Assembly (NCBI GenBank): GCA_934675685.1
Contig: CAKURL010000004.1
Span: 1 to 64,000, forward strand
From: an uncultured Candidatus Melainabacteria bacterium
Lineage (GTDB): Bacteria > Cyanobacteriota > Vampirovibrionia > Gastranaerophilales > Gastranaerophilaceae
Length of the DNA: 64,000 bases
Direction of reading: 5' to 3'
Shown here: one piece after another, positions 16,691 to 24,726 of the stretch
Position numbering within the stretch: the first letter of the stretch is position 1
Layout of the letters: the number at the start of each line of letters is the position of its first letter
Made by a program: the position numbers and the translations under genes
The notes under the pieces: model-generated
Databases searched by the model: none
Seen by the model: only the letters and a program-made list of their open reading frames with translations
Told to the model about the DNA's origin: nothing

Positions 16691-17509
16691 TTATTTTTCG
16701 ATTACCAAAAACGATTTCACTTTTCTTTGATATTTTCCAAGAGAACCAATTGAAAGGTTCTTGTAATTTAAAGCTGTGGACAAGCCTCCATCAAAAGCGA
16801 GGCTTTTTTCGAGCTTCAAAGTTTCTGTTAAATAGTCTCTCATCTCGTTTGCGTCAACTTTGTGTTCATTTGTGAAAAGGACAATGTAGAGATATTTTCC
16901 TTTTAGCCCGATTGCCGTTCTCGCTCTTCTTTTCAAGATATCGACACTTTGGAATTTTACCATGTCATCTTCATATATCACAAACCCTTCATTGACTAAG
17001 TCCATGGAAGGATATAAAATAGGGCCGGCTTGAAGCGCATGTTTGATTTTATAGCCTTTTTGAGAGACTTCAGACGTATGATAATCTATGTCAAATTTTA
17101 ATTTTCCTCTTTTGTTTTCTAAAATTCTAAATTCACCTCTTGATAAGACTTTTTCTAACCTATCTTGCTTTTTTAAGTCAGAAACAAGCTTTTCGTTTTG
17201 CATAACATCAGAAACAAGCTCATTGTCGATTGTGACATAAGAAACGCTCGCCCCTGTTTTGACATCAAAAAAACCGCCATTTACAACTAAATCAAAACAA
17301 TTGTCGTTATAGAGTTTTTCGGGCTTTGTGACTTTATTTGTCATATATGGTTTTATTTTTTTGCCATATTTTTTTGTATTTATTTTAAAAACATAAATCC
17401 CAAGCTCCGGATTTGACATTTCTATTTTTTCTTTTGCAAAAACACTTTGCGTTTGAAAAGCTAAACAAAAAGCCAAAAACAAAACTGTAAAAATTTTCTT
17501 AATTCCCAT
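16691..17509 (-). CDS. Secreted phosphodiester glycosidase (NAGPA-domain) family protein
   Basis: A 272-residue protein with a signal peptide (KKIFTVLFLAFCLAFQTQSVFA). NAGPA/DUF2233 landmarks are DLVVNGGFFDVKTG, HALQAGPILYP, RRARTAIGLKG and LAFDGGLSTALNY (the family normally has LDGGxSS). Relatives hydrolyse sugar phosphodiesters or act on cell-wall carbohydrates. It sits 4 bases from the LptF/G gene and ends 15 bases before the pilin-like gene, so an envelope role is likely. The substrate is unknown. Confidence 0.8.
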   Translation of the reverse strand: MGIKKIFTVLFLAFCLAFQTQSVFAKEKIEMSNPELGIYVFKINTKKYGKKIKPYMTNKVTKPEKLYNDNCFDLVVNGGFFDVKTGASVSYVTIDNELVSDVMQNEKLVSDLKKQDRLEKVLSRGEFRILENKRGKLKFDIDYHTSEVSQKGYKIKHALQAGPILYPSMDLVNEGFVIYEDDMVKFQSVDILKRRARTAIGLKGKYLYIVLFTNEHKVDANEMRDYLTETLKLEKSLAFDGGLSTALNYKNLSIGSLGKYQRKVKSFLVIEK

Positions 17510-17513
17510 GGTT

Positions 17514-18641
17514 TTATAAATCCTTTGCTTTTTTAATTATAAAAATCGAAATTGTAAAAAGAATGATAGGCGCCCCTGCGGCAAGCAATGGAGGCAACAC
17601 TCCTTTTTGCGCCATTAAATCGAAAAATGGCAAGGTGATATAATATCCAAAAATCATACCAACAGCAATAGTGAACCCAACAAGCCTTTGGGAGCGAGGA
17701 GGCGCAAAGCCAAGCAAGCAGCCAATCACAGCAAACAAAATGCAAGTTAGAGGGTGCAAATATCTTTGATATAATTTTGCCCTAAAATATCTAAATTCGT
17801 CCGAGAAATTTGCTTTCTTTAAAAGTTTTGAATATTTTGAAATTTGATGATTAGTGAAAACGCGCTCTTTTCTTGTTGTGTTGAGCATTAAATCAAAAAC
17901 TTCCGTTGCTTGATTTTTTTCTTGTAAAATCGGATATTCTTTCATTTTTTTGATATCTGTATAAATGCCGTCATCATTAATTTGATATATTAATGCATCA
18001 TATAAAACCCACTTGTCTTTTTCAGGCTTCGCATTTGGCGCAAAGACGATACTTTTAAAGGTAGTTGCGTCTGTATAATCTTCGTTTGCAAAATTCAAAA
18101 CAGTAATGTTGAAAATTTCGTCCGGTGTGAAGTTTGAGACAATTATGTTTTGCTTTGGAGTTTTGTCTTGGTTTTCTACGATATAGACAAAATGGCTTCC
18201 GCCCCCTCTGGATTCGCCCAACTTGTTCGAAGCCATAGGGACTAATTTGTCATTTACTGTGTAACAAAATATAGATAAAACGCAGCCAAAGCAAATCACA
18301 GGGAGCATAATTCTATTAAAAGAAATTCCTATTCCTCTTAAGATTGCAAGCTCAGAGTTTTTAGAGAGTCTGTCAAAAGTGAAAATAGAACCAAGCAAAA
18401 TGCCCACAGGGATAGCTTTTGCTAATACTTTTGGAATTTCTAAAACCAAAAGTTTAGAGGCAGTCAAAAGGCTGATGTGTTCTTCTAGGATTTTTTTTAT
18501 GATTTTGAATAATGTTTCAGGCGCAATCCAAACAATGATAAACAAAATCAAACACACCAAAGTTGCACCAAAAACTTGAGATAAAACAAATTTATCCAAA
18601 AGAGTGAGTTTGAAATTTTTTATTTTGTTTATTAATTCCAT
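17514..18641 (-). CDS. LptF/LptG-family permease (YjgP/YjgQ)
   Basis: A 375-residue inner-membrane protein with the LptF/G layout: TM segments near the N-terminus (LDKFVLSQVFGATLVCLILF), a long periplasmic beta domain at about residues 130-270, and three C-terminal TMs. ILRGIGISFNRIMLP is the conserved coupling region after the first TMs. With LptB it extracts lipopolysaccharide for export. Only one permease is present here, so the partner subunit is elsewhere or the complex is a homodimer; I leave F versus G open. Confidence 0.87.
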   Translation of the reverse strand: MELINKIKNFKLTLLDKFVLSQVFGATLVCLILFIIVWIAPETLFKIIKKILEEHISLLTASKLLVLEIPKVLAKAIPVGILLGSIFTFDRLSKNSELAILRGIGISFNRIMLPVICFGCVLSIFCYTVNDKLVPMASNKLGESRGGGSHFVYIVENQDKTPKQNIIVSNFTPDEIFNITVLNFANEDYTDATTFKSIVFAPNAKPEKDKWVLYDALIYQINDDGIYTDIKKMKEYPILQEKNQATEVFDLMLNTTRKERVFTNHQISKYSKLLKKANFSDEFRYFRAKLYQRYLHPLTCILFAVIGCLLGFAPPRSQRLVGFTIAVGMIFGYYITLPFFDLMAQKGVLPPLLAAGAPIILFTISIFIIKKAKDL

Positions 18642-18649
18642 AATTTTTC

Positions 18650-19390
18650 TTACAACACAAAGTCTTTGCCTAAGTAGAATTCTTTTGCGACAGGGTCGAC
18701 TGCGACATCTGTACTTTTGCCCGAAATTTTAATTTTTCCATCAAAAATAACATTTGCTCTATCTGTGATTGATAAAGTCGCTTTTGGGTTGTGGTCTGTG
18801 ATTAAAATCCCAATCCCTTTTTCTTTTGCCAGTTTATAAATATTATCTTTGATTTCGCCAATAGCAATAGGGTCAATACCTGTAAAAGGTTCATCTAGCA
18901 AAATAAACGAAGGAGTTGCAGCAAGCGCTCTTGCGATTTCGACCCTTCTTCTTTCTCCCCCTGAAAGCGCCACAGAAGCCGCTTTTCTTAATTTTGCGAC
19001 ACCAAATTCGCTCAATAAGTTTTCTAAAAGCTCGTCTTTTTGTTTTTGGTTCAATTTGTCATTCATCTCCAAAACAAGCTTCAAATTGTCTTCTACGTTT
19101 AGCTTTCTAAAAATCGAAGTTTCTTGAGGAAGATATCCAACCCCCAACTTCGCCCTTTCGTTCATTGGAAGATTTGTCATATCAATTATAGATTTGTCGT
19201 CATTTTCCAACAAAACTTGGCCTTGGTTTGCGCGAACAAGCCCAACCACCATGTAAAACGTTGTTGTTTTTCCTGCTCCGTTTGGCCCCAAAAGACCAAC
19301 TACTTCACCTTTGTTTACGTCAAAAGAAACGTCATTTACAACCGAGCGGTCTCCGTAAATCTTAACTAAATTTTTTGCAATTATTCTCAT
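18650..19390 (-). CDS. lptB: LPS export ABC transporter ATPase LptB
   Basis: A 246-residue ABC ATPase. Walker A is GPNGAGKTTTFY, the signature ALSGGERRRVEIARAL, Walker B FILLDEPFTGIDPIA, and the switch His is in LITDHNPKATL. The GVGYLPQETSIFRKLNVEDN stretch is characteristic of LptB. It is the first gene of an operon with lptF/G, the glycosidase, the pilin-like and WYL genes. A TATAAT lies upstream on the minus strand near 19431, with AAAGGAG between. It is good evidence for a diderm envelope. Confidence 0.93.
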   Translation of the reverse strand: MRIIAKNLVKIYGDRSVVNDVSFDVNKGEVVGLLGPNGAGKTTTFYMVVGLVRANQGQVLLENDDKSIIDMTNLPMNERAKLGVGYLPQETSIFRKLNVEDNLKLVLEMNDKLNQKQKDELLENLLSEFGVAKLRKAASVALSGGERRRVEIARALAATPSFILLDEPFTGIDPIAIGEIKDNIYKLAKEKGIGILITDHNPKATLSITDRANVIFDGKIKISGKSTDVAVDPVAKEFYLGKDFVL

Positions 19391-19470
19391 AAAAAATACA
19401 ATACTCTCCTTTTTGTATTATATAATAAAAAGTTTTTGCGTAATTAAAAAAGAAAAAAATGTTACTTTAT

Positions 19471-20346
19471 TTAAACAAAATAAATTTTAATTAAAAAATC
19501 GCTCCCTTTCATCACTCCCCAATGAGAAGAAAAATCGACAACGGAGCCTATTTCTTTGTTTTTATATTTTTCATCAGGCTTTAAAAATTCAAACTTTGAA
19601 AAAGAACAATATTTCTTCCCCACAAGAACTTTTGGGCTTGCCCAAGGATAAAGTGCTCTTATGTGCCTTTCCACTTGTTCTTTTGGGTTTTTTAAATTAA
19701 GCACAGTATCTTTAAATTTTATCTGGCTTTCATAACTTGCAAAATTTTCATTTTGTTTTATGGGCTGAATTTGTTTTTTGTTGAATAAATCTAAAAAATC
19801 TTGAACAAGCCCTCTTGCAAGCTTTGTTGTCTTGTCTTTTAAGCTTTGTCCATTTTCTTTGTCCTCTATTGTAATTGCTTCTTGAAGGATAATGTCGCCT
19901 CCATCAAACCTTTCGTCCATGAAATGAACGCTCAAACCTGTCACTTTTTGGTTGTTAAAAATTGTCCAAAAATATGGGTTTGCGCCTCTGTTTTTAGGAA
20001 GCAAAGAAGGGTGAAAATTCACAACAGGCGCCAAAGACAAAGTTTCTTTTTTGAATTTTTCAGCCCAAGAGCCCACAATTATGACATCAGGCTTTAATCT
20101 TTTTATTTCTTTTTGAAATTCTTCACCATTTACGCTTTCGCCTTTGATATCATATAATTTATAATATTTTATATTCGTATAATCAAAAGAAGGAGCAAAA
20201 ATATCTTTAAAAAACAAAGTGAATTTAGAATATTTAATCCTATCCGTCCTAAAAACACCCAAGATTTCATTTTCTTTTGTTTCTAATATTCCTTCGATTA
20301 AGGAATTGAGCATTTGCCCATATCCCACAAGGACCACTTTTGCCAT
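19471..20346 (-). CDS. Formyltransferase family protein (Fmt-like)
   Basis: A 291-residue protein with the N10-formyl-tetrahydrofolate formyltransferase fold. VIIVGSWAEKF, then VVNFHPSLLPKNRGANPYFW carries the SLLP loop and catalytic His/Asn region, and GLSVHFMDERFDGGDIILQ carries the catalytic Asp. The C-terminal domain is weakly Fmt-like. FHPSLLP followed by GANPYFW differs from the usual HASLLPxxRGAAP of methionyl-tRNA formyltransferase and resembles sugar-nucleotide formyltransferases, so Fmt itself is not certain. It is the last gene of der-plsY. Confidence 0.7.
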   Translation of the reverse strand: MAKVVLVGYGQMLNSLIEGILETKENEILGVFRTDRIKYSKFTLFFKDIFAPSFDYTNIKYYKLYDIKGESVNGEEFQKEIKRLKPDVIIVGSWAEKFKKETLSLAPVVNFHPSLLPKNRGANPYFWTIFNNQKVTGLSVHFMDERFDGGDIILQEAITIEDKENGQSLKDKTTKLARGLVQDFLDLFNKKQIQPIKQNENFASYESQIKFKDTVLNLKNPKEQVERHIRALYPWASPKVLVGKKYCSFSKFEFLKPDEKYKNKEIGSVVDFSSHWGVMKGSDFLIKIYFV

Positions 20347-20355
20347 AAAGCTTTC

Positions 20356-20964
20356 CTATCTTACTTTATTTTCTCTGCCTTCGATTAATCTTTTGATGTT
20401 TTCTCTATGAAGATAAATTATATATATTGCAGCAATCAAACAATAGATTATGTAGCCGATTGGGTTATGGAAAAAATACATCAAAAATGGAGACAAAGCT
20501 AAAGCAACAATAGAGCCTAAAGAAACATATTTAGAAAGATATGTGATAGTTGCCCAAATTATAGCAATCGAAAGCCCAACAAGAGGGTTTAGAGCAAGAA
20601 TTGTGCCAACCCCAGAAGCGACTGATTTTCCACCTTTGAATTGTAAATAAATCGGTTTAGAATGCCCTATTATTACAAACAAAGAAGCAAATAAAGCTAA
20701 AATTCCAAATTTATCTAAGAAGCAATATTTTGCAATTAAAACAGGCAGCGCCCCTTTTAGAGCATCTAAAATCATCACAATAAAAAACCAGTTTTTACCC
20801 AAAACTCTTTTGACGTTAGTCGCCCCAGTGGAGCCAGAGCCCACTTGTCTGATGTCTTGACCCGTTTTAAATTTTACAATTAAATAGCCCGTTGGAATTG
20901 AACCTATTAAATATGCCATTAAAACAACAAAAGCCAACTTTAAAAGAAAAATTATATAAAGCAT
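20356..20964 (-). CDS. plsY: Glycerol-3-phosphate acyltransferase PlsY
   Basis: A 202-residue polytopic membrane enzyme that uses acyl phosphate to acylate glycerol-3-phosphate, the first step of phospholipid synthesis. Motifs: GSIPTGYLI, RQVGSGSTGATNVKRVLG and GHSKPIYLQFKGGKSVASG, all three conserved loops. Its ATG overlaps the der stop (TAATG). Confidence 0.95.
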   Translation of the reverse strand: MLYIIFLLKLAFVVLMAYLIGSIPTGYLIVKFKTGQDIRQVGSGSTGATNVKRVLGKNWFFIVMILDALKGALPVLIAKYCFLDKFGILALFASLFVIIGHSKPIYLQFKGGKSVASGVGTILALNPLVGLSIAIIWATITYLSKYVSLGSIVALALSPFLMYFFHNPIGYIIYCLIAAIYIIYLHRENIKRLIEGRENKVR

Positions 20965-22289
20965 TATGATTTATCTCCTTTTGGTCTATAAGATACGACA
21001 ATTGGAACACCCTCAAAACCGAAGTTTTCTCTCAATTTTTTCAAGATATAGCGTTTATAATGGTCTTGAATCAAATCTTTATTATTTATGAAAATCACAA
21101 AAGTTGGAGGGTTCACTTTTGCTTGAGTTGTGTAATAAATCCTTAAGCTCTTTCCTTTTATGGAAGTTGGAGGATTCAAGCTGAACGCTTCATTCACGAC
21201 TTTATTTAAAAGCCCTGTTGAAATTCTCTTTTTTCTTTGCTCTTGAACTTCTTGCGCCACTTTGAAGATGTGATCCAGCCTTTGGCCTGTTTTTGCAGAG
21301 ATGAAAATTTTTCTTGCAAAGTTTAAAAATGGAGCATTTTTGTCTATTTCTTCTTCGAACTTGTGAGTTTGAACATTTTTTACTAAGTCCCATTTATTGA
21401 AAGCTAAAATCAAGCCGCAGCCTGCTTCTTGGGCGATTGTTGCGATTTTTTTGTCTTGGTCCGATAAGCCTTCAGTGGAATCTATCACAAGCAAAGCGAC
21501 GTCGCACTCGCGAACGGCTCTGATTGCCCTATCCACAGCAAACATCTCAACTCCATAATCCACTTTGGATTTTTTTCTAATTCCAGCCGTGTCTACCAAA
21601 TGAAAAACTTTATCTTCAAAAATAATTTCTTCATCAATCGCGTCTCTTGTTGTTCCAGAAACATCTGAAACAATCGCTCTTTGTTTTTTTAAAAGGTTAT
21701 TTAAAATAGAGCTTTTGCCCGCGTTTGGCTTTCCTATGATTGCAATTTTAATTGAACCATCTTCTTTATTTTCTTCGTCATCTTCTTTTGGCTTGATGTC
21801 TTTTGTGATGATATCTAATAAATCACCCACGCCGCCGTCGCCATGGAGAGCGGACAGGGTATGCATTTCATCAAACCCTAAAGCCCAAAATTCGCTTGCA
21901 AGCTCAAGTTGGTGCTTAGAATCTACTTTATTTACAACAAGTAAAACTTCTTTTTTAACTTGGCGAAGCTTGTTTGCGATGTCGTAGTCATAAGGGTTTA
22001 GACCTGTTTTTGCGTCGACTACGAATAAAATCATATCTGCTTCTTCAAGCGCAAGCTCTACTTGAGCATTTATGTTTTTCACAAACTCGTCGTCGTTGCC
22101 TTCCACGATACCGCCTGTGTCAATCATAACAAAATTTTTATTTTGCCAACTTGCTTCAATATAAATCCTGTCTCTTGTGATATTTGGCTTGTCGTCCACA
22201 ATAGAAAGCCTTTTCCCTGCTATTCTATTGACCAAAGTAGATTTGCCCGTGTTTGGGCGCCCGATTATTGCAATAACTTTTTCTTTCAT
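20964..22289 (-). CDS. der: Ribosome-assembly GTPase Der (EngA)
   Basis: A 441-residue protein with tandem G domains, P-loops GRPNTGKSTLVNR and GKPNAGKSSILNN, each with DTAG/DTGG switch II and NKVD/NKWD specificity motifs. A C-terminal KH-like domain follows. It is required for 50S subunit biogenesis. It starts an operon with plsY and the formyltransferase and is divergent from metK. Confidence 0.96.
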   Translation of the reverse strand: MKEKVIAIIGRPNTGKSTLVNRIAGKRLSIVDDKPNITRDRIYIEASWQNKNFVMIDTGGIVEGNDDEFVKNINAQVELALEEADMILFVVDAKTGLNPYDYDIANKLRQVKKEVLLVVNKVDSKHQLELASEFWALGFDEMHTLSALHGDGGVGDLLDIITKDIKPKEDDEENKEDGSIKIAIIGKPNAGKSSILNNLLKKQRAIVSDVSGTTRDAIDEEIIFEDKVFHLVDTAGIRKKSKVDYGVEMFAVDRAIRAVRECDVALLVIDSTEGLSDQDKKIATIAQEAGCGLILAFNKWDLVKNVQTHKFEEEIDKNAPFLNFARKIFISAKTGQRLDHIFKVAQEVQEQRKKRISTGLLNKVVNEAFSLNPPTSIKGKSLRIYYTTQAKVNPPTFVIFINNKDLIQDHYKRYILKKLRENFGFEGVPIVVSYRPKGDKS

Positions 22290-22320
22290 AGCCTCATTTT
22301 ACTATAAAAATTTAATAAAA

Positions 22321-22400
22321 CATAACATTTTCTTGAATTTGCAATGTTATGTAATAAAATGTTTCTTAGTATCGGGTTGGAATTAAAAACCTTACCGATG
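22321..22400 (+). promoter_or_regulatory. Structured 5' leader upstream of metK
   Basis: Two potential hairpins precede the metK ribosome binding site. CATAACATT (22321-22329) pairs perfectly with AATGTTATG (22343-22351). ATCGG (22371-22375) pairs with CCGAT (22395-22399), enclosing a smaller GGTT/AACC pairing. metK genes are often regulated by SAM-sensing RNAs. I do not recognise a known SAM class here, and the first palindrome could instead be an operator. Confidence 0.4.
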
Positions 22401-22423
22401 AATAACAAATTAAGGAGAAAAAA

Positions 22424-23695
22424 ATGACTTTAAAAAATTTTTTATTCACGTCTGAATCAGTTACCGAAGGGCACCCAGACAAAGTATGTGACCAGATTTC
22501 TGACGCAATTTTAGACGAATTTTTGTCTAAAGATCCAAAATCTCGTGTTGCAGCAGAAACTACTGTAACCACAGGTATGGCGCTTGTTTGCGGCGAAATC
22601 ACTTCATCTTGCTATGTTGATATCCCTTCTGTAGTTAGAAATACAATTAAATCAATTGGTTATAACGGCGAAGAAGGCGGCGGTTTTGATTATAAAACTT
22701 GTGCAGTTTTAACATCAATCGACGAACAATCTACAGACATCGCAGGAGGCGTGAATAAAGCGCTTGAAGCAAGAAGCGAAAATTCAGACACATCTAAAGA
22801 CGAAACTTTGGATATTGGAGCAGGCGACCAAGGGATTATGTTTGGCTATGCTTGCAACGAAACAAAAGAATTAATGCCTCTTCCAATCGCATTAGCGCAC
22901 AAATTAGCTTATAGATTAGCTCAAGTGAGAAAACAAAAACTTGTTGACTACTTAAGACCAGACGGCAAAAGCCAAGTTACCGTTGAATATGTAGATGGAA
23001 AACCAAAAAGAATTGATACAATCGTAATTTCCACTCAACACGACCCTGAAATCAACGGAAACTCTAACAACCAAAGAATTCAAGAAATCATCGAAAAAGA
23101 CATGATTAACCTTGTAATAAGACCTGTCTTTGAAGAATATGACATCAAACCAGACGAAACAACAAAATATTTAATCAATCCTTCAGGAAGATTTGTAATA
23201 GGCGGCCCTCAAGGCGACGCTGGTTTGACAGGAAGAAAAATCATCGTTGACACTTATGGCGGCTATGCTCGCCACGGCGGCGGCGCTTTTTCAGGCAAAG
23301 ATCCAACCAAAGTTGATAGATCTGCTGCTTATGCTGCAAGATGGGTTGCAAAAAACATCGTAAAAGCTGGCCTAGCTGAAAAATGCGAAATCGAATTGGC
23401 TTATGCAATCGGAAGAGCACAACCTGTTTCTGTTTTAGTTGACACTTTTGAAACAGGAAAAATTTCAGACGAAGAATTGTCTAAAATCGTTGTAGATACT
23501 TTCGACTTAAGACCTGCTGCAATCATCAAAACTTTTGATTTAAGAAACTTGCCTGCTAAAAATGGCGGAAAATTCTATCAAAAACTTGCAGCTTACGGGC
23601 ATGTCGGAAGAGAAGACTTCCCTATTCCTTGGGAAGAAACACAAATGGCCGATGAACTGGCAAAAAAAGCACAAGGCCTTTTGGCTAACGCTTAA
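22424..23695 (+). CDS. metK: S-adenosylmethionine synthetase
   Basis: A 423-residue cytoplasmic enzyme making SAM from methionine and ATP, slightly longer than the usual 380-400. Motifs: [32 protein letters not shown] (methionine/ATP loop) and [19 protein letters not shown] (P-loop-like). The codon use is cleaner than in the neighbours, as expected for a highly expressed gene. AAGGAG lies 8 bases before the ATG, and a terminator follows directly. Confidence 0.97.
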   Translation: MTLKNFLFTSESVTEGHPDKVCDQISDAILDEFLSKDPKSRVAAETTVTTGMALVCGEITSSCYVDIPSVVRNTIKSIGYNGEEGGGFDYKTCAVLTSIDEQSTDIAGGVNKALEARSENSDTSKDETLDIGAGDQGIMFGYACNETKELMPLPIALAHKLAYRLAQVRKQKLVDYLRPDGKSQVTVEYVDGKPKRIDTIVISTQHDPEINGNSNNQRIQEIIEKDMINLVIRPVFEEYDIKPDETTKYLINPSGRFVIGGPQGDAGLTGRKIIVDTYGGYARHGGGAFSGKDPTKVDRSAAYAARWVAKNIVKAGLAEKCEIELAYAIGRAQPVSVLVDTFETGKISDEELSKIVVDTFDLRPAAIIKTFDLRNLPAKNGGKFYQKLAAYGHVGREDFPIPWEETQMADELAKKAQGLLANA

Positions 23696-23705
23696 AATAA
23701 ATTTT

Positions 23706-23732
23706 AAAAGCCGCCTTAAAAAGCGGCTTTTT
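23706..23732 (+). terminator. Rho-independent terminator after metK
   Basis: AAAAGCCGC, an 8-base loop and GCGGCTTTT form a perfect 9-bp stem followed by Ts, 10 bases after the metK stop. Confidence 0.85.
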
Positions 23733-23816
23733 ACTTTTTAAAAATAAAAAACAAAACTTTCATTTTTTCAAAAAATATAATATTATAATGTTATCTTAAA
23801 AAATAAGGATTTAATT

Positions 23817-24356
23817 TTGAAAAGAAATAGCAAAACAACTTCAATCAGCGACCTTCTTCATTCAAGCGCTTTTAGCGAAATGATAGGGACAAACAAACTA
23901 AACGCTATTGTGAAACATTCTACGATTTTTTCTTTTTGGGATAGTGTTGTGGGCGCTCGCTTTTCTAAATTCACAAAGCCTTATTCAATCAAATGCCAAA
24001 AATTATATGTCAGCGCAAAAAGCCCAGTTTTAGTGCAAGAGCTTAATCTATATAAAACAAAAATCTTAGCTAAAATAAACACATATTCAAAGCCATTAGG
24101 AATTGAAATTAAAGATATTATTTTTAGCTATAAAAATTTTGCTGCCACAAACCCAATCGAAAATTCTTCTGAAAAAGAAGATAAACCCTTGTATATCAAA
24201 AAAGAAGAAGTTGAGAACCTAGAAATTTCAAAAGAAGAAAAAGAAAAAGTTTTAAAAAGCATCAACAGAATTAATTTCTTAAACGAAAACCAAAAAGAAA
24301 AACTTTCAGGGGAAATCATAAACAACATTAAAGTTAAGAAATTGCAAGAAAAATAA
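23817..24356 (+). CDS. DciA-like (DUF721) protein
   Basis: A 179-residue protein. Residues 1-100 carry a DUF721-type domain: SDLLHSSAFSEMIG, FSFWDSVVGARFSKFTKP, then KLYVSAKSPVLVQELNLYK. DUF721/DciA proteins help load the replicative helicase in bacteria without DnaC. The C-terminal 80 residues are Lys/Glu-rich and probably coiled or disordered. The start is TTG at 23817 with AAGGAT upstream; no ATG fits the domain boundary. Confidence 0.65.
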   Translation: MKRNSKTTSISDLLHSSAFSEMIGTNKLNAIVKHSTIFSFWDSVVGARFSKFTKPYSIKCQKLYVSAKSPVLVQELNLYKTKILAKINTYSKPLGIEIKDIIFSYKNFAATNPIENSSEKEDKPLYIKKEEVENLEISKEEKEKVLKSINRINFLNENQKEKLSGEIINNIKVKKLQEK

Positions 24357-24421
24357 CTTTAACACTAGACAAAAGAACAAAAATGTTATATTATGTCATG
24401 GCTATAGGTATTGAGGTAAAA

Positions 24422-24508
24422 ATGTTTAATTTCATTATTGAGTTGATTCGACGTATGAGCTTTTTTAACAAAAAAGGCTTAGTTTATATTCCGATTGACA
24501 GAAAATAA
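24422..24508 (+). CDS. Tiny ORF (28 aa) with its own promoter and terminator
   Basis: ATG preceded by GAGGT at the right distance encodes an amphipathic basic peptide beginning MFNFIIELIRRMSFFNKK and ending YIPIDRK. A promoter-like TAGACA (24366), 15-base spacer and TATATT (24387-24392) lies upstream. A strong terminator follows 15 bases after the stop. The whole unit is about 190 bases, so it could equally be a small regulatory RNA that happens to hold an ORF. I know no homologue. Confidence 0.5.
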   Translation: MFNFIIELIRRMSFFNKKGLVYIPIDRK

Positions 24509-24523
24509 TCGAAAAAGTTTATA

Positions 24524-24553
24524 AAAAGAGCCTTTAGACAAGGCTCTTTTTTT
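24524..24553 (+). terminator. Rho-independent terminator after the 28-aa ORF
   Basis: AAAAGAGCCTT, loop TAGAC and AAGGCTCTTTT give an 11-bp perfect stem running into seven Ts. Confidence 0.88.
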
Positions 24554-24634
24554 ATTGTAAAAAAATTAAAATATTCTTAATAATTTAAGCAATATTTTAT
24601 GTTTAGGACTTTTATTAAATAGGTGAAGGAAATT

Positions 24635-24709
24635 ATGTTTAAAAATTCAAAAAACCTGCAAATAAATCGAAGAGTTCAAAAATTAATGAATTTAATTTGG
24701 GGACTGTAA
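24635..24709 (+). CDS. Possible 24-aa leader peptide
   Basis: An ORF beginning MFKNSKNLQINRRV is preceded by TAGGTGAAGGAAATT, almost the same string as the ribosome binding region of the next gene (TAGGTAAGGGAAATT). It ends 17 bases before that gene's ATG. It may be a leader peptide or the relic of a local duplication of the translation start. The evidence is thin. Confidence 0.3.
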   Translation: MFKNSKNLQINRRVQKLMNLIWGL

Positions 24710-24726
24710 TCTAGGTAAGGGAAATT

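Noticed and set aside
22290..22423. SAM-I (S-box) riboswitch before metK
   Set aside because: The leader is too short and lacks the four-way junction pattern; only two small hairpins are visible.
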